The notes under the pieces: generated by a model | The model's database searches: none | What the model saw: the letters and a program-made list of their open reading frames with translations, nothing else | What the model was told of the DNA's origin: nothing | Position numbers and translations under genes: made by a program | Part shown: piece after piece, positions 1-8,442 of the stretch | How positions within the stretch are numbered: the stretch's first letter is position 1 | Layout: each line of letters begins with the position of its first letter | Assembly (NCBI RefSeq): GCF_026020075.1 | Contig: NZ_CP102773.1 | Span: forward strand, 434,001-498,000 | Origin: Bosea sp. NBC_00550 | GTDB taxonomy: Bacteria > Pseudomonadota > Alphaproteobacteria > Rhizobiales > Beijerinckiaceae | DNA length: 64,000 nucleotides | Direction: 5' to 3'

Positions 1-1393
1 CTGCCGTTTCGAGCTCGTTGAAGACGTAGCCGAAAGCGCCATCACCAGTCAGGCACATCACCTTGAGCGACGGATCGGCCATCTTGGCGCCGATCGCTGC
101 GGGCAGGCTCCAGCCGATGCCGCTGGTTCCCCGTGGCGACAGGATGAAGCGGCCGGGGCGCGGCACGTCGATATGGCTCATCGCCCAGCCCGTGATGTAG
201 CTGGCGTCGGTGACGATCAGAGTCTTGTCCTCGACCTGGGCCGAGATCTCGGCCAGCAGACGCTCGGGCCTGATCGGCTTCTGCGTTGAGGTCGCGACCG
301 GCTCGAACTCCGCCTTCCAGACCTGGGTCAGCTCGGCAATCCGCTTTGTGGGCGCGCCATCCGTGCGCGCCAAACCGCGATCGGCGCAGTGGGCCAGGAG
401 GTCCCGCAATGTATCCCTGACATCGCCGATCATCGCGATCTCGGTCGCGAAGTTGCGGCCGACCTCGGCAGGGTCGATGTCGAGATGGATCAGCTTGGCT
501 TCCGGCCTAGGCAGCGACCAATCGCTGTAGCAGAGCTGGCCGGTGCGCGAGCCCAACACGAACACGACGTCGGCCTCGGCAAAGAGCGTGTTCGAGATCT
601 GGCCCCGGCCGTAGCGACCACCGGTCGTCGAACCCAGCGGTCCCGCCGCGAGCGGATGCGCATCGGCAATCGCGCCGCGTCCTGTCATCGTCGTGGCGAC
701 CGGGCAATCGAAGACCTCCGCCAGCATGCGGATTTCCTCTGATGCTCCGGAAATGACCGAGCCGCCGCCGGCGATGATCAGAGGCCGCCGCGCCGCGGAC
801 AGCAATTCGGCGGCCTTCTCGATCGACTCGCGGCTCGCCCGCACTCGGTTGGCCGGGAAATGCGTGTAGGCGGGATCGGCCCAGACTTGCGCCTCGGCCT
901 CGGCAGCCATGACGTCGCCGGGGCAAAGCAGGACGACCGGGCCGGGGCGGCCGGAGGTCGCGATGCGGAACGCCTTCCGCACGGCATCGGCGGCCTGTTC
1001 GGGCGTATCGATGCGCGTCACGTCCTTGACGTAAGGCGCTAGCGCGACGGCGTGATCGAGCGCGCTGCTGGCGTTTTTGTTCTTGAGCCGCAGCGGATGG
1101 TCCTGGACCAGCGCGATCACCGGCACCGACGAGCGCTGTGCCTCCAGGAGACCCGTGATCAGATTGGTGGCACCGGGCCCGAAGGTCGCGGCGCAGACGC
1201 CGGGACGGCCCGTCACTTGGGCATAGCCATGCGCCATAATCGCCGCATGCTTCTCGTCGCGCACTGTCACGATCCGCGTGAACGCCCGGTCGACGGCGTG
1301 GAACACATGGATCGGGTCCTCCATACCGAACAGGCAGGTCACCCCGTGGCTCTTGAGGGTCTCGTAAACTAGCGCGCCGCCGGTGCCCTGCAT
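1..1393 (-). CDS. Thiamine-diphosphate-dependent enzyme (acetolactate synthase / benzoylformate decarboxylase type), 3' end outside window
   Basis: An open frame runs from an ATG at 1393 to the left window edge (about 464 codons seen; family members are 530-600 residues, so the C-terminus is missing). The N-terminal pyrimidine-binding domain has the FGMEDPIHVFHAV region, the catalytic glutamate in VRDEKHAAIMAHGYAQVTG, and AATFGPGATN. A central domain follows around residues 190-330 (RRPLIIAGGGS). The start of the cofactor-binding domain is visible as LSPRGTSGIGWSLPAAIGAK and the TPP/Mg motif start CLTGDGAFGYVFNE. The family performs 2-oxo-acid decarboxylation or carboligation; the substrate cannot be read from sequence. 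It is divergent from an IclR regulator, which suggests a catabolic gene under IclR control rather than a biosynthetic ilvB. No small regulatory subunit is adjacent. Confidence 0.85.
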   Translation of the reverse strand, partial: MQGTGGALVYETLKSHGVTCLFGMEDPIHVFHAVDRAFTRIVTVRDEKHAAIMAHGYAQVTGRPGVCAATFGPGATNLITGLLEAQRSSVPVIALVQDHPLRLKNKNASSALDHAVALAPYVKDVTRIDTPEQAADAVRKAFRIATSGRPGPVVLLCPGDVMAAEAEAQVWADPAYTHFPANRVRASRESIEKAAELLSAARRPLIIAGGGSVISGASEEIRMLAEVFDCPVATTMTGRGAIADAHPLAAGPLGSTTGGRYGRGQISNTLFAEADVVFVLGSRTGQLCYSDWSLPRPEAKLIHLDIDPAEVGRNFATEIAMIGDVRDTLRDLLAHCADRGLARTDGAPTKRIAELTQVWKAEFEPVATSTQKPIRPERLLAEISAQVEDKTLIVTDASYITGWAMSHIDVPRPGRFILSPRGTSGIGWSLPAAIGAKMADPSLKVMCLTGDGAFGYVFNELETA

Positions 1394-1419
1394 TGGTGTC
1401 TCCTGTTGACATCCAAATA

Positions 1420-1440
1420 ATGTTGCGTATTATGCAACAT
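1420..1440. promoter_or_regulatory. 21-bp palindrome, probable IclR operator
   Basis: Arms ATGTTGC and GCAACAT surround a 7-base centre, with 9 of 10 base pairs complementary. It lies in the intergenic space between the divergent TPP enzyme and the IclR-family gene, 27 bases upstream of the enzyme's ATG. The position and symmetry fit an operator for the adjacent regulator. Binding is inferred only. Confidence 0.6.
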
Positions 1441-1500
1441 GTTGATTATTAATGGTACGCAGCGGATTTGTCCTGCGTCAAGCTGCGAAGCCGGGTATTC

Positions 1501-2256
1501 ATGAAATCGATCGAGAAGGCGGTGAGCGCCCTCCGGCTGCTCGTCGACTCCGGCGGCGAGCTTCGGGTCGGAGACACCAGCCGCCACCTGAAAGTCACCC
1601 GCAGCAGCGCCTCGCGCCTGCTGGCTTCGCTGGCGGGCGGCGGTCTGCTCGAGCAGGACCCGGCGACCCAGCGCTATCGGGCCGGCATTCTGGCCGTGCA
1701 GCTCGCGGCCAGCTTCCACCGGAATTTCGATCTGGTGGAGCTGGCGCAAAAGGAAATCGAAGAGCTGGCAATCCAGACCCAACACACGGCCTGGCTTGGG
1801 GTGCTGTCGGGCGCCGAGATCGTCGTCCTCAAGACAGCGCGGGGCTCGCAGCCGATCCAGTTCACTGTCGAGCCTGGGCACAGATTGCCGGCTTATGCGG
1901 CCGCCATGGGCAAGGCCCTGCTCGCGCTGAAAAGCGATGCCGAAATTCGCGGTCTCTTCAGCGCCCCATCCGCGCCGCTGACCGAACATACGGTAGCGTC
2001 CGTCGATGATCTCCTGCGGGAGGTCGCGATGTCGCGTCTGCGCGGCTACGCAGTGTCGAACCAGGAACTATTCGAGGGGGTGAAATCCATCGCGGTTGCG
2101 TTTGAGGGGCCACAAAAAGGCGTCAACGTTGCAATCAGCGTGTCATACCCTCTCTTTGCTTTCGTCAACGCCAGCGATCAACCCATCATCGATAAATTGC
2201 TTATGTTCGGGCACGATTTCGGCGCACGCATTGGAGATAAACGCTGGATTCGATAG
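1501..2256 (+). CDS. IclR-family transcriptional regulator
   Basis: A 251-residue protein, the usual IclR length. Residues 1-65 form the winged helix (KAVSALRLLVDSGGELRVGDTSRHL, then RSSASRLLASLAGGGLL). Residues 75-245 match the GAF-like effector domain, with AYAAAMGKALLA and the late SVSYPLFAFV strand. The ATG at 1501 is chosen because the protein then starts at the usual MKSIEKAV position; an in-frame TTG at 1468 would add 11 residues. It is divergent from the TPP enzyme and probably controls it, and itself, through the palindrome at 1420-1440. The effector is unknown. Confidence 0.9.
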   Translation: MKSIEKAVSALRLLVDSGGELRVGDTSRHLKVTRSSASRLLASLAGGGLLEQDPATQRYRAGILAVQLAASFHRNFDLVELAQKEIEELAIQTQHTAWLGVLSGAEIVVLKTARGSQPIQFTVEPGHRLPAYAAAMGKALLALKSDAEIRGLFSAPSAPLTEHTVASVDDLLREVAMSRLRGYAVSNQELFEGVKSIAVAFEGPQKGVNVAISVSYPLFAFVNASDQPIIDKLLMFGHDFGARIGDKRWIR

Positions 2257-2369
2257 GCAAATAGGACATTACGGCCCTAGCATATTCACGCCGTGCCTAA
2301 GCTAAAAATGAAATTCTTGTAGTAATACATGTCCGTTCAGGCATCATTCGTTTCTTCAAAAAATTGAAT

Positions 2370-2384
2370 TACTATCATATAGTA
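2370..2384. promoter_or_regulatory. Orphan operator-like inverted repeat in an AT-rich gap
   Basis: TACTAT and ATAGTA flank CAT as a perfect inverted repeat. It sits in an unusually AT-rich stretch (about 2300-2400) of the 2257-2579 gap, which otherwise shows no gene. The sequence TACTATCATA resembles the reverse complement of the operator-like region before the ABC binding protein at 25850 (TACCATCATA). It may mark the promoter of a lost gene; this is inference. Confidence 0.3.
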
Positions 2385-2579
2385 TGTCGAGATCTAATCT
2401 CGCACCCAGAGCCGGCCCGGACGTGATTCGTTGTCAGTGCAAACGGCATCAGCCTTAACCTCGCGCAGAGCCCAAGCTTACCTCTACTCACCCCACACGA
2501 CAGCAACCGCCGCACGCAGCTAAGAGACCGCGCTCGGCATTTGCGCGGTCACAGACCCTGAAAAGGCAGGAGGACGAGT

Positions 2580-2814
2580 GTGCAGCAGGCTGTCGACGCC
2601 GTGAATACCCGTGCTGGACCGAAGGGAGCCTTCGATGTCGACCTTCCCCTCGACGCAGCCACGCTGAACGAGCGCCTCTGCGATATTGGGCTATGGCTCA
2701 TCGCATCAGGCTTGCATCCTCTGGGAGCCATATCATAGGCGAATCCGCGTCAGTTTTCCTGATGCGGATGATGCTGGGGCTTTCCGCAGATGCTTTGGAG
2801 CACCGCTGTACTGA
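2580..2814 (+). pseudogene. Frameshifted copy of the small conserved gene at 58471-58719
   Basis: A GTG at 2580, preceded by AGGAGG, opens a frame reading MQQAVDAVNTR..KGAFDVDLPL.AATLNERLCDIGLWLI. This is clearly homologous to the intact 82-residue protein at 58471 (QQSAVAVTTR..KGAFDVDLPLNAATLNEHLYDIGIWLI). After codon 42 a small deletion shifts the frame; the remainder (CILWEPYHRRIRVSFPDADDAGAFRRCFGAPLY, here split in prose) continues in another frame to a stop at 2814. The first frame ends early at 2738. The ribosome-binding site is still good, so a 52-residue truncated product could be made, but the gene is best called decayed. Confidence 0.75.
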
Positions 2815-2846
2815 TACGACCAGCAGGCCCCTCCCCGTTCAAAGCC

Positions 2847-2891
2847 CGAGCAGATCGGAGGGTCCTGACATCATGCCATCCGATCTGTTCG
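2847..2891. terminator. Inverted repeat downstream of the HU-like gene
   Basis: Thirteen-base arms at 2847-2859 and 2879-2891 pair at 12 of 13 positions around a 19-base loop. The structure lies 10 bases beyond the stop of the leftward HU-like gene, where a terminator is expected. There is no clear T-run on either side, so it may act as an RNA-stabilising hairpin or a weak terminator. Confidence 0.45.
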
Positions 2892-2900
2892 AGGCCCTAC

Positions 2901-3173
2901 TCAGGCGACAGTGTCAGCCAGCTCCTTTGAGACCTTGAACTTCACGACAGTCTTTGCGGGCACGTCAATCATGGCGCGGGTCGAAGGATTGCGGGCCTGT
3001 CGCGCCTCGCGCTTAGCCGAGGACAGCTTGCCAACGCCGCCGAAGGTTACATCTCCGCCGGACTTCAGCGTCTTCGAAACCACGCCTGCAAGCGAGGCGA
3101 GCACAGCCGACACGTCGGCCTTCGATTTGGCTGCGTCTTCGGCGATTGCAGCAATCAGTTCATTCTTGGTCAT
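2901..3173 (-). CDS. HU-family DNA-binding protein
   Basis: A 90-residue protein of typical HU/IHF length. It begins MTKNELIAAIAEDAAKSKADVSAVL (N-terminal helices) and continues with the GGDVTFGGVGKLSSAKREARQARNPST region, which corresponds to the HU signature and arm, with the conserved RNP.T near the DNA-intercalating proline. HU proteins bend and compact DNA as dimers. The C-terminal VPAKTVVKFKVSKELADTV matches the last strand and helix. It lies downstream of the MucR-like gene on the same strand with a 36-base gap, so the two may be co-transcribed. As the chromosome probably holds a main HU gene elsewhere, this may be an accessory paralogue. Confidence 0.9.
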   Translation of the reverse strand: MTKNELIAAIAEDAAKSKADVSAVLASLAGVVSKTLKSGGDVTFGGVGKLSSAKREARQARNPSTRAMIDVPAKTVVKFKVSKELADTVA

Positions 3174-3209
3174 GTTTCCCTCCAGCTAGTTCGATGAAGA
3201 TCGCGGCGA

Positions 3210-3647
3210 TCAGTGCGCTTTGGTAGTCTTGCCGCGGACGGGCGCTTTCCGCCGCTGCTGGCCCAAGCCCATCTTCTTGGCCAGGGTCGAGCGAGCTTCG
3301 GCATAAGCGGGAGCAACCATCGGGTAGTCAGGCGGCAAACCCCAGCGCGCACGGTATTCCTCTGGCGTCATACCGTAGGCGGTGCGGAGGTGTCGCTTCA
3401 GCGACTTGAACTTCTTGCCGTCCTCCAGGCAGATCAGGAAGTCAGGTGTGATCGACTTCTTGATCGAAACCGCCGGGGTCGGCCGCTCCTCGGCGACGGT
3501 CGCGGGCGAGGTGCCGAGGCCAGAGATCGCCGCATGAGTGGTGGCAATTAGACCGGGAAGGTCAGCCGTAGGCACACTGTTATTAGAAACGTAAGCCGAC
3601 ACGATATCGGCGACGAGACCGATCAGGTTTTCGTTCTCTTCGGACAT
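3210..3647 (-). CDS. Ros/MucR-family transcriptional regulator
   Basis: A 145-residue protein. The conserved C-terminal half reads [15 protein letters not shown], then [19 protein letters not shown] and [18 protein letters not shown], the hallmark of the Ros/MucR prokaryotic zinc-finger family. The start at 3647 is chosen over an in-frame upstream start at 3698 because CCAGGAGAGAAAG immediately precedes it. Two of the four zinc ligands of classical Ros are absent: the second Cys is Asp (CLED) and the final His is replaced (RTAY). Related Mesorhizobium proteins are known to keep the fold without zinc. The family controls exopolysaccharide, motility and virulence genes by binding AT-rich DNA; its targets here are unknown. 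Confidence 0.9.
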   Translation of the reverse strand: MSEENENLIGLVADIVSAYVSNNSVPTADLPGLIATTHAAISGLGTSPATVAEERPTPAVSIKKSITPDFLICLEDGKKFKSLKRHLRTAYGMTPEEYRARWGLPPDYPMVAPAYAEARSTLAKKMGLGQQRRKAPVRGKTTKAH

Positions 3648-3720
3648 CTTTCTCTCCTGGAATCTCGGACTCGCCTCGTCAAGAATGGCGAGAATCAACT
3701 GCTTTGACTATCGCTTATGG

Positions 3721-4000
3721 CCATTGATTCTGAGGTTCAAGCATCTCGACATCCAGCGCCAGATCTGGGCGCTGAGCTCTCGCGAGCCTGCCGATCACCA
3801 GCGTCGTCGCCCTGCATGATCTCAATCACGCAGCGATGTTCTGCGACGCGGTCATCGTCATGCAGCAGGGAAAGATCGTAGCATCCGATTCTCCGGACGT
3901 CGTGATTACCGAAGCCCTTTTGCGCGATGTCTTTTCAATCGAGGCCCGCGTCGAGACATCTCCGCATGATCGAAGGCCGCATATCCACTACCTGCGCTAA
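3721..4000 (+). pseudogene. C-terminal remnant of a siderophore/haem-type ABC transporter ATPase
   Basis: Two frames together give the end of a FecE/HmuV-like ATPase. The first, at about 3740-3785, reads HLDIQRQIWAL (the D-loop region after Walker B). After a frameshift near 3785 it continues as PITSVVALHDLNHAAMFCD (the H-loop switch histidine region), then VIVMQQGKIVASD and a normal C-terminus stopping at 4000. Walker A and the signature motif are missing. No iron permease or binding protein is nearby, so this is a stranded gene fragment. Confidence 0.65.
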
Positions 4001-4024
4001 GCGCCCCGCGCCTCTGCTACATGC

Positions 4025-4069
4025 GCCATGCGCCAACTGCGGATACATACGCCATGCGCCAACTGCGGA
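4025..4069. repeat. Two-copy 19-bp direct repeat
   Basis: The 19-mer GCCATGCGCCAACTGCGGA occurs at 4025-4043 and again at 4051-4069, a 26-base period. It lies in the 156-base space between the ABC ATPase remnant and the end of the RND pump gene. Function unknown; a simple tandem duplication is likely. Confidence 0.7.
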
Positions 4070-4156
4070 CATTTATGCCTTCCAGAAAGCGGACCCTGAC
4101 GGTCGGGGCCACTATGGCGGCTCAGAACCCTAACGATCTCTTTCCAAATCGGATAC

Positions 4157-7100
4157 TTACTGGGCAGCCACTGCTGGTCGCAGTGCTGGTTCCTCCAGCG
4201 AAACCTCATGTTTCGTAGCCACGGTCGGCTTGATCCGGAACCAGGCGACATAGAGCGCGGGAACGGTGCCGACGGCGGTGCCGCCGATCAGGGTATAGGC
4301 CATCGATCCCCAGAACACGGAATGGGTGAGGGGAATGAAGGCCAGGACGGCGGCCAGCGCGGTCAGGATGACCGGTCTTGTGCGTTGTACCGTGGCTTCG
4401 ATGACGGCGTTATAATCATCGAGGCCTGCCGCGCGATTTTCCTGGATCTGATCTGTCAGGATCAGCGTATTGCGCATCAGGATGCCAGCCAGGCCGATCA
4501 GGCCGAGGATAGCGTTGAACCCGAACGGCTGATTGAAGAGCAGCAAGGTCGGCACGACGCCGATCACGCCCAGAGGCGCCGTCAGCACCACCATTGCCAT
4601 CATCGAAAACGAGCGCACCTGAAGCATAATCACGATCAGGGTGGCGGCAATCATCACCGGGAAGACCTTGCCCAGTGCGGTGTTGGCTTTGGTCGCCTCC
4701 TCGATCGATCCACCCATCTCAATGCGATAGCCCGCCGGCAGCGACGCAATAAGTGGCTGGAGGGCCGTCATGATCTGCTTGGAAACCTCTGGGGGCTGGG
4801 TGGCCTCGTTGATGTCGGCGTGGATCGTGATGACGGGCGTCCGGTCCCGGCGTTTCAGAATGGGCTCTTCAAGTCGGATTTCGGAATGGCCGATTTGGTC
4901 GAGCGGGATCTGGCGGCCATCGCGGCTCATCAGCGAAAAGTCCGCAAGCCGCGCCGGGTCCAGCCGCTCGGGGCCGGCACTGCGCGCCACCACCGGCACA
5001 TTCCGGATGTCCTCGCGGACCTGGGTGACGGCGACGCCAGTCAGGAGGAACTGAAGCTGCTGGCCCACCGCGGCCGGCGATAGCCCGATGAGGTTCAGGC
5101 GGTCCTGGTCCGGCACGAAGCGCAGAACGGGCGTGCGATTGCCCCAGTCGCGATTGGCCTGCCGGACGTCGGCGACGCCCCGCATAATCTCCAGAGCCTT
5201 TCCGGAGATGGCGTACAGTTCAGCCGCATCGGGTCCCATGACGCGGAACTCGACCGGGAACGGCGTATAGGGTCCGAAGACCAGCTGGGTGACGCGCACG
5301 AACGCTTCGGGCGCAAGGCCTTCTGCAATGGCGTCCCGCAGCCGATGCTTCAGAACTTCGCGCTTCTCGGCGTTGGGCGTCAGCACGACAATCTTTGCGA
5401 ACGCGGGATCCGGCAGTTCCGGCGCCATCGCAAAGAAGAAGCGCGGTGCACCCTGGCCGACGTAGCTCGTGACGATAGTCGCCTCGGGCTGGCTACCCAG
5501 CCAGCTTTCAAGTTTTCGCACCGCGGCCGTCGTCGTTTCGATGCTGGTGCCTTCCGGCAGACGCACCTCCACCAGCACTTCGGGGCGGTCCGATGTCGGG
5601 AAGAACTGCTGTTTGACGCCGGCCATCCCGATGCCCGAAAGCACAAACGCGACGACGACGATGGCGCAGGTCATTAACTTGTAGCGCACGGCGGTGGTGA
5701 TGAGCCGTCTCAGACGCCGATAATTGGGCGTATCGTAGATCGCGTGCGTGCCGCCCGGGATTGATTTGATGTCGGGCAGCATTTTGACGCCGAGATAGGG
5801 CGTGAACACCACCGCCACGATCCAGGAGACGATCAGGGCAAAGCCCACGACCCAGAAGATGTTGCCGGCATATTCGCCGGCGGTCGAGCGGGCGAATCCG
5901 ACCGGCAGGAACCCGGCGATCGTCACCAGCGTGCCCGACAGCATCGGGGCCGCGGTATGGCTCCAGGCATAGGCAGCCGCCTTGATGCGGTCCATGCCCT
6001 CTTCCATTTTCACCACCATCACCTCGATGGCGATGATGGCGTCGTCGACCAGCAGGCCCAGCGCCAGGATCAGCGCGCCGAGCGTGATGCGGTCGAAGAA
6101 GCGGCCGGTTTCCAGCATGATCAGGAAGACGACGGCCAGGGTCAGCGGCACCGCAAGCGCGACGACGATGCCGACGCGCCAGCCCAGGGCGACCAGGCTC
6201 ACGAACAGCACGACACCAAGCGCCATGGCGAACTTGAGCATGAATTCGCTGACCGCGGCTTCGATGTTGACGGCCTGATCACTGACCTTGTCGAGCGTCA
6301 TGCCCAGCGGGAGTGTCCCCGCGATCTCCGTTGTCTTCTTTTCAAGCGCTTTGCCCAGCGCGAGGCCGTCCCAACCGGCCTGCATGACCGCCGCGACCAG
6401 GATTGTGGGCTCACCCTGCCGCCGGATCAAATACGTCGGGGGATCCTGATAGCCGCGTCGGATTTCGGCGATATCGGAGAGCTTGAGGGTTCTGCCGGCG
6501 GCGGCGATCGGCGTGTCCGCGATCGTTTTCAGGCCTGCGTAGGCGCCATCGACCCGAAGGAACATCTGCGGCCCGTTCGTGTCGATCGAACCTGCGGGCG
6601 TCACGATGTTCTGCCGCTGCAGCGCCGTGATGATGTCCTGTGCCGACACGCCGAGCGTGGCGAGCTTTGCAAACGAAAACTCGACAAAGATCTGCTCGGG
6701 GCGTTCGCCGAGGATGTTGATCTTTTTGACCCCGGGGACGTGCAGGAGGGCCTGTCGGATCACTTCCGCCTGTCTTGCGAGTTCGCGCATCGGCATGCCC
6801 TTGGCTTTCAGGGCATACAGGGCAAAGCTCACATCCGAATATTCATCGTTGACGAAGGGACCGAGAACGCCGGGCGGCAGGTTGCGGGCCTCGTCCCCGA
6901 GCTTTTTGCGGGCCTGATAGAACTCTTCCTCAACGGCGCCAGGTGGCGTGCTGTCCTTCAGCGTGACCGTCAAATAGGCGTAGCCCGGCCGGGTGGTCGT
7001 CTCGACGCGGTCGTACCAGGTCAGTTCCTGGATGCGCTTCTCCAGCGGTTCCGCGACCAGGTCCTGCATTTCACGCGCGGTCGCGCCCGGCCACACGGTC

Positions 7101-7249
7101 GTGACCGTCAGCGTCTTGATGGTGAAGCTCGGATCTTCCGCCCGGCCGAGCATGAAGAAGGCGTAGATGCCAGCGGCGACCAGCAGGATGATCGAGAAGA
7201 GGGTAACGGCCCGTTCGCGAACGGCTATTGCCGACAGGTTCAGGCTCAT
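4157..7249 (-). CDS. RND-family efflux pump inner-membrane permease
   Basis: A 1030-residue protein of the AcrB/MexB-like RND superfamily, at the usual family length. Residues about 11-32 form the first membrane helix (LFSIILLVAAGIYAFFML). Two large periplasmic portions alternate with clusters of membrane helices, about 335-550 and 850-1000. Helix 4 carries LGLLVDDAIIAIEVMV, with the paired aspartates used for proton relay in this family. The pump works as a trimer that takes substrates from the periplasm or membrane and exports them through an adaptor and an outer-membrane channel. Its ATG overlaps the stop of the upstream adaptor gene by 4 bases, a translational-coupling arrangement. No TolC-like gene is in the window. 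The substrate is inferred to be organic compounds, since heavy-metal signatures are not obvious. Confidence 0.93.
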   Translation of the reverse strand: MSLNLSAIAVRERAVTLFSIILLVAAGIYAFFMLGRAEDPSFTIKTLTVTTVWPGATAREMQDLVAEPLEKRIQELTWYDRVETTTRPGYAYLTVTLKDSTPPGAVEEEFYQARKKLGDEARNLPPGVLGPFVNDEYSDVSFALYALKAKGMPMRELARQAEVIRQALLHVPGVKKINILGERPEQIFVEFSFAKLATLGVSAQDIITALQRQNIVTPAGSIDTNGPQMFLRVDGAYAGLKTIADTPIAAAGRTLKLSDIAEIRRGYQDPPTYLIRRQGEPTILVAAVMQAGWDGLALGKALEKKTTEIAGTLPLGMTLDKVSDQAVNIEAAVSEFMLKFAMALGVVLFVSLVALGWRVGIVVALAVPLTLAVVFLIMLETGRFFDRITLGALILALGLLVDDAIIAIEVMVVKMEEGMDRIKAAAYAWSHTAAPMLSGTLVTIAGFLPVGFARSTAGEYAGNIFWVVGFALIVSWIVAVVFTPYLGVKMLPDIKSIPGGTHAIYDTPNYRRLRRLITTAVRYKLMTCAIVVVAFVLSGIGMAGVKQQFFPTSDRPEVLVEVRLPEGTSIETTTAAVRKLESWLGSQPEATIVTSYVGQGAPRFFFAMAPELPDPAFAKIVVLTPNAEKREVLKHRLRDAIAEGLAPEAFVRVTQLVFGPYTPFPVEFRVMGPDAAELYAISGKALEIMRGVADVRQANRDWGNRTPVLRFVPDQDRLNLIGLSPAAVGQQLQFLLTGVAVTQVREDIRNVPVVARSAGPERLDPARLADFSLMSRDGRQIPLDQIGHSEIRLEEPILKRRDRTPVITIHADINEATQPPEVSKQIMTALQPLIASLPAGYRIEMGGSIEEATKANTALGKVFPVMIAATLIVIMLQVRSFSMMAMVVLTAPLGVIGVVPTLLLFNQPFGFNAILGLIGLAGILMRNTLILTDQIQENRAAGLDDYNAVIEATVQRTRPVILTALAAVLAFIPLTHSVFWGSMAYTLIGGTAVGTVPALYVAWFRIKPTVATKHEVSLEEPALRPAVAAQ

Positions 7250-8364
7250 TTGCTGGCCTTGATCTGCGACGCTGTCCGGACGCGTGCGCCGTCCTGCAGG
7301 AGGTGAGCCCCCAGCGACACCACCGGCTCGCCAGCGCCTAATCCTGAGATCACGGCGGTTTCGCTGGTCACCCGCATCAGCGTGACCGGTTGGAACCTCA
7401 CGGTCGAGGAGGCAGCGTCCAGCAACCAGACACCGGTCTTCTGACCGTCGTCCAGCACCGCACCGAGCGGCACTTCCATTTCCGGCTGGCTCGCTTGATT
7501 AGCCAGCCTGATGGTCACGGTTGCGCCGAGCGGAGCCGTCGCGGTCTCGCCATCGAGCACATACCGCGCTTCGTAGGTTCGGGTTTGCGGATCCGCGGAA
7601 TCCGACAACTGCCGGAGGGTGGCGTCATAGCGTGCATCGGCGCCGTAGAGGCTGGCCACCGCCGCCGAGCCAATCGCCGGCCTGATGGTCTCGGGGAGGG
7701 CGACGACCGCTTCACGCGGGCCGGCCTGGGCCAGCCGAACGACGGTTTGTCCGGCGGTCACGACCTGACCCGGCTCACCGAGCGTTTCAACGACAGTTCC
7801 ATCGGCGTCAGCGACCAGTACCGAGTAGCCTGAGCTGTTTTCGGCGACCTTCTCGTCGGCTTCGGCTGCGGCAAGCTGCGCCGCGGCGGTATCCAGGGCC
7901 GCTTTGGCTTGTTCATAGCGTTGAGGGCTCGCCGCGAACCCGTCCTTGACCAGAACGGCATAGCGCTTCTCGTCGGCCCGCGCCTGAACCAGAACCGCGC
8001 GCGCCGCTGCGGTCGCATTGCGTTTGGCGGCCAGCGCGAGCTGCAGGTCGGTTTCATCGATCCGCATCAGCTTCTGACCGGCAGCTACGGAATGGCCCAC
8101 ATTCACGAACCGTTCGACGATCTTCCCGGAAACGCGGAAGCCCAGATTGCTCTGGACGCGGGCAGCGATCACACCCGTAAAGCGGCGTTCGGCATCGATG
8201 ACAGGCGTCGGGTTCACCAGCCTGACGATCGGAGCATTCTGCCGGGGGTCGCCGACCGCTGACGCGCTCTGCGGACGCGCCGACAGGGTCACGAATGCCG
8301 CGCCGGCCGCCGCCGCCAGCACGGCGCCACCCACGACGATCCCCGACTTCTTTTTCTTGCTCAT
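7246..8364 (-). CDS. RND efflux periplasmic adaptor (membrane fusion protein)
   Basis: A 372-residue protein that starts with a lysine-rich cap and one membrane helix (MSKKKKSGIVVGGAVLAAAAGAAF). The two lipoyl half-motifs are FRVSGKIVERFVNVGHSVAAGQ and DADGTVVETLGEPGQVV. Between them is an alpha-helical hairpin rich in Ala, Glu and Gln (about residues 110-170), and the C-terminus has the usual beta-barrel domain. It bridges the inner-membrane pump and the outer-membrane channel. The ATG at 8364 is preferred over one at 8388 because the latter lies inside the inverted-repeat operator. It is the first gene of the leftward pump operon, divergent from the TetR gene, and is probably repressed by that protein. 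Confidence 0.9.
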   Translation of the reverse strand: MSKKKKSGIVVGGAVLAAAAGAAFVTLSARPQSASAVGDPRQNAPIVRLVNPTPVIDAERRFTGVIAARVQSNLGFRVSGKIVERFVNVGHSVAAGQKLMRIDETDLQLALAAKRNATAAARAVLVQARADEKRYAVLVKDGFAASPQRYEQAKAALDTAAAQLAAAEADEKVAENSSGYSVLVADADGTVVETLGEPGQVVTAGQTVVRLAQAGPREAVVALPETIRPAIGSAAVASLYGADARYDATLRQLSDSADPQTRTYEARYVLDGETATAPLGATVTIRLANQASQPEMEVPLGAVLDDGQKTGVWLLDAASSTVRFQPVTLMRVTSETAVISGLGAGEPVVSLGAHLLQDGARVRTASQIKASK

Positions 8365-8376
8365 CGATCTCAGCCA

Positions 8377-8429
8377 ATTAGATTGCATTCGACAGCTATA
8401 GGCTGTATGGATTACGAACGCAATCTAAT
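8377..8429. promoter_or_regulatory. Long inverted repeat between divergent efflux operons, probable TetR operator
   Basis: Arms 8377-8391 (ATTAGATTGCATTCG) and 8415-8429 pair at 14 of 15 positions around a 23-base centre, which itself holds a small ACAGC/GCTGT repeat. The element fills the space between the adaptor start (8364) and the TetR start (8443). This is the standard place for a TetR-type repressor that controls both divergent units. Binding is inferred from position and symmetry. Confidence 0.7.
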
Positions 8430-8442
8430 ATTGGAGGTCCCC

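Noticed and set aside
507..1412. 301-residue leftward frame in the first gene
   Set aside because: Arg/Pro-rich shadow in the wrong frame; the TPP-enzyme frame on the same strand has all family motifs and continues off the left edge.
4025..4069. CRISPR array
   Set aside because: Only two repeat copies, 7-base spacing, no cas genes in the window.
5957..7306. 449-residue rightward open frame
   Set aside because: It lies antisense to the RND pump gene, has a His/Asp/Arg/Gln-rich composition typical of reverse-strand frames in GC-rich genes, and shows no family similarity.
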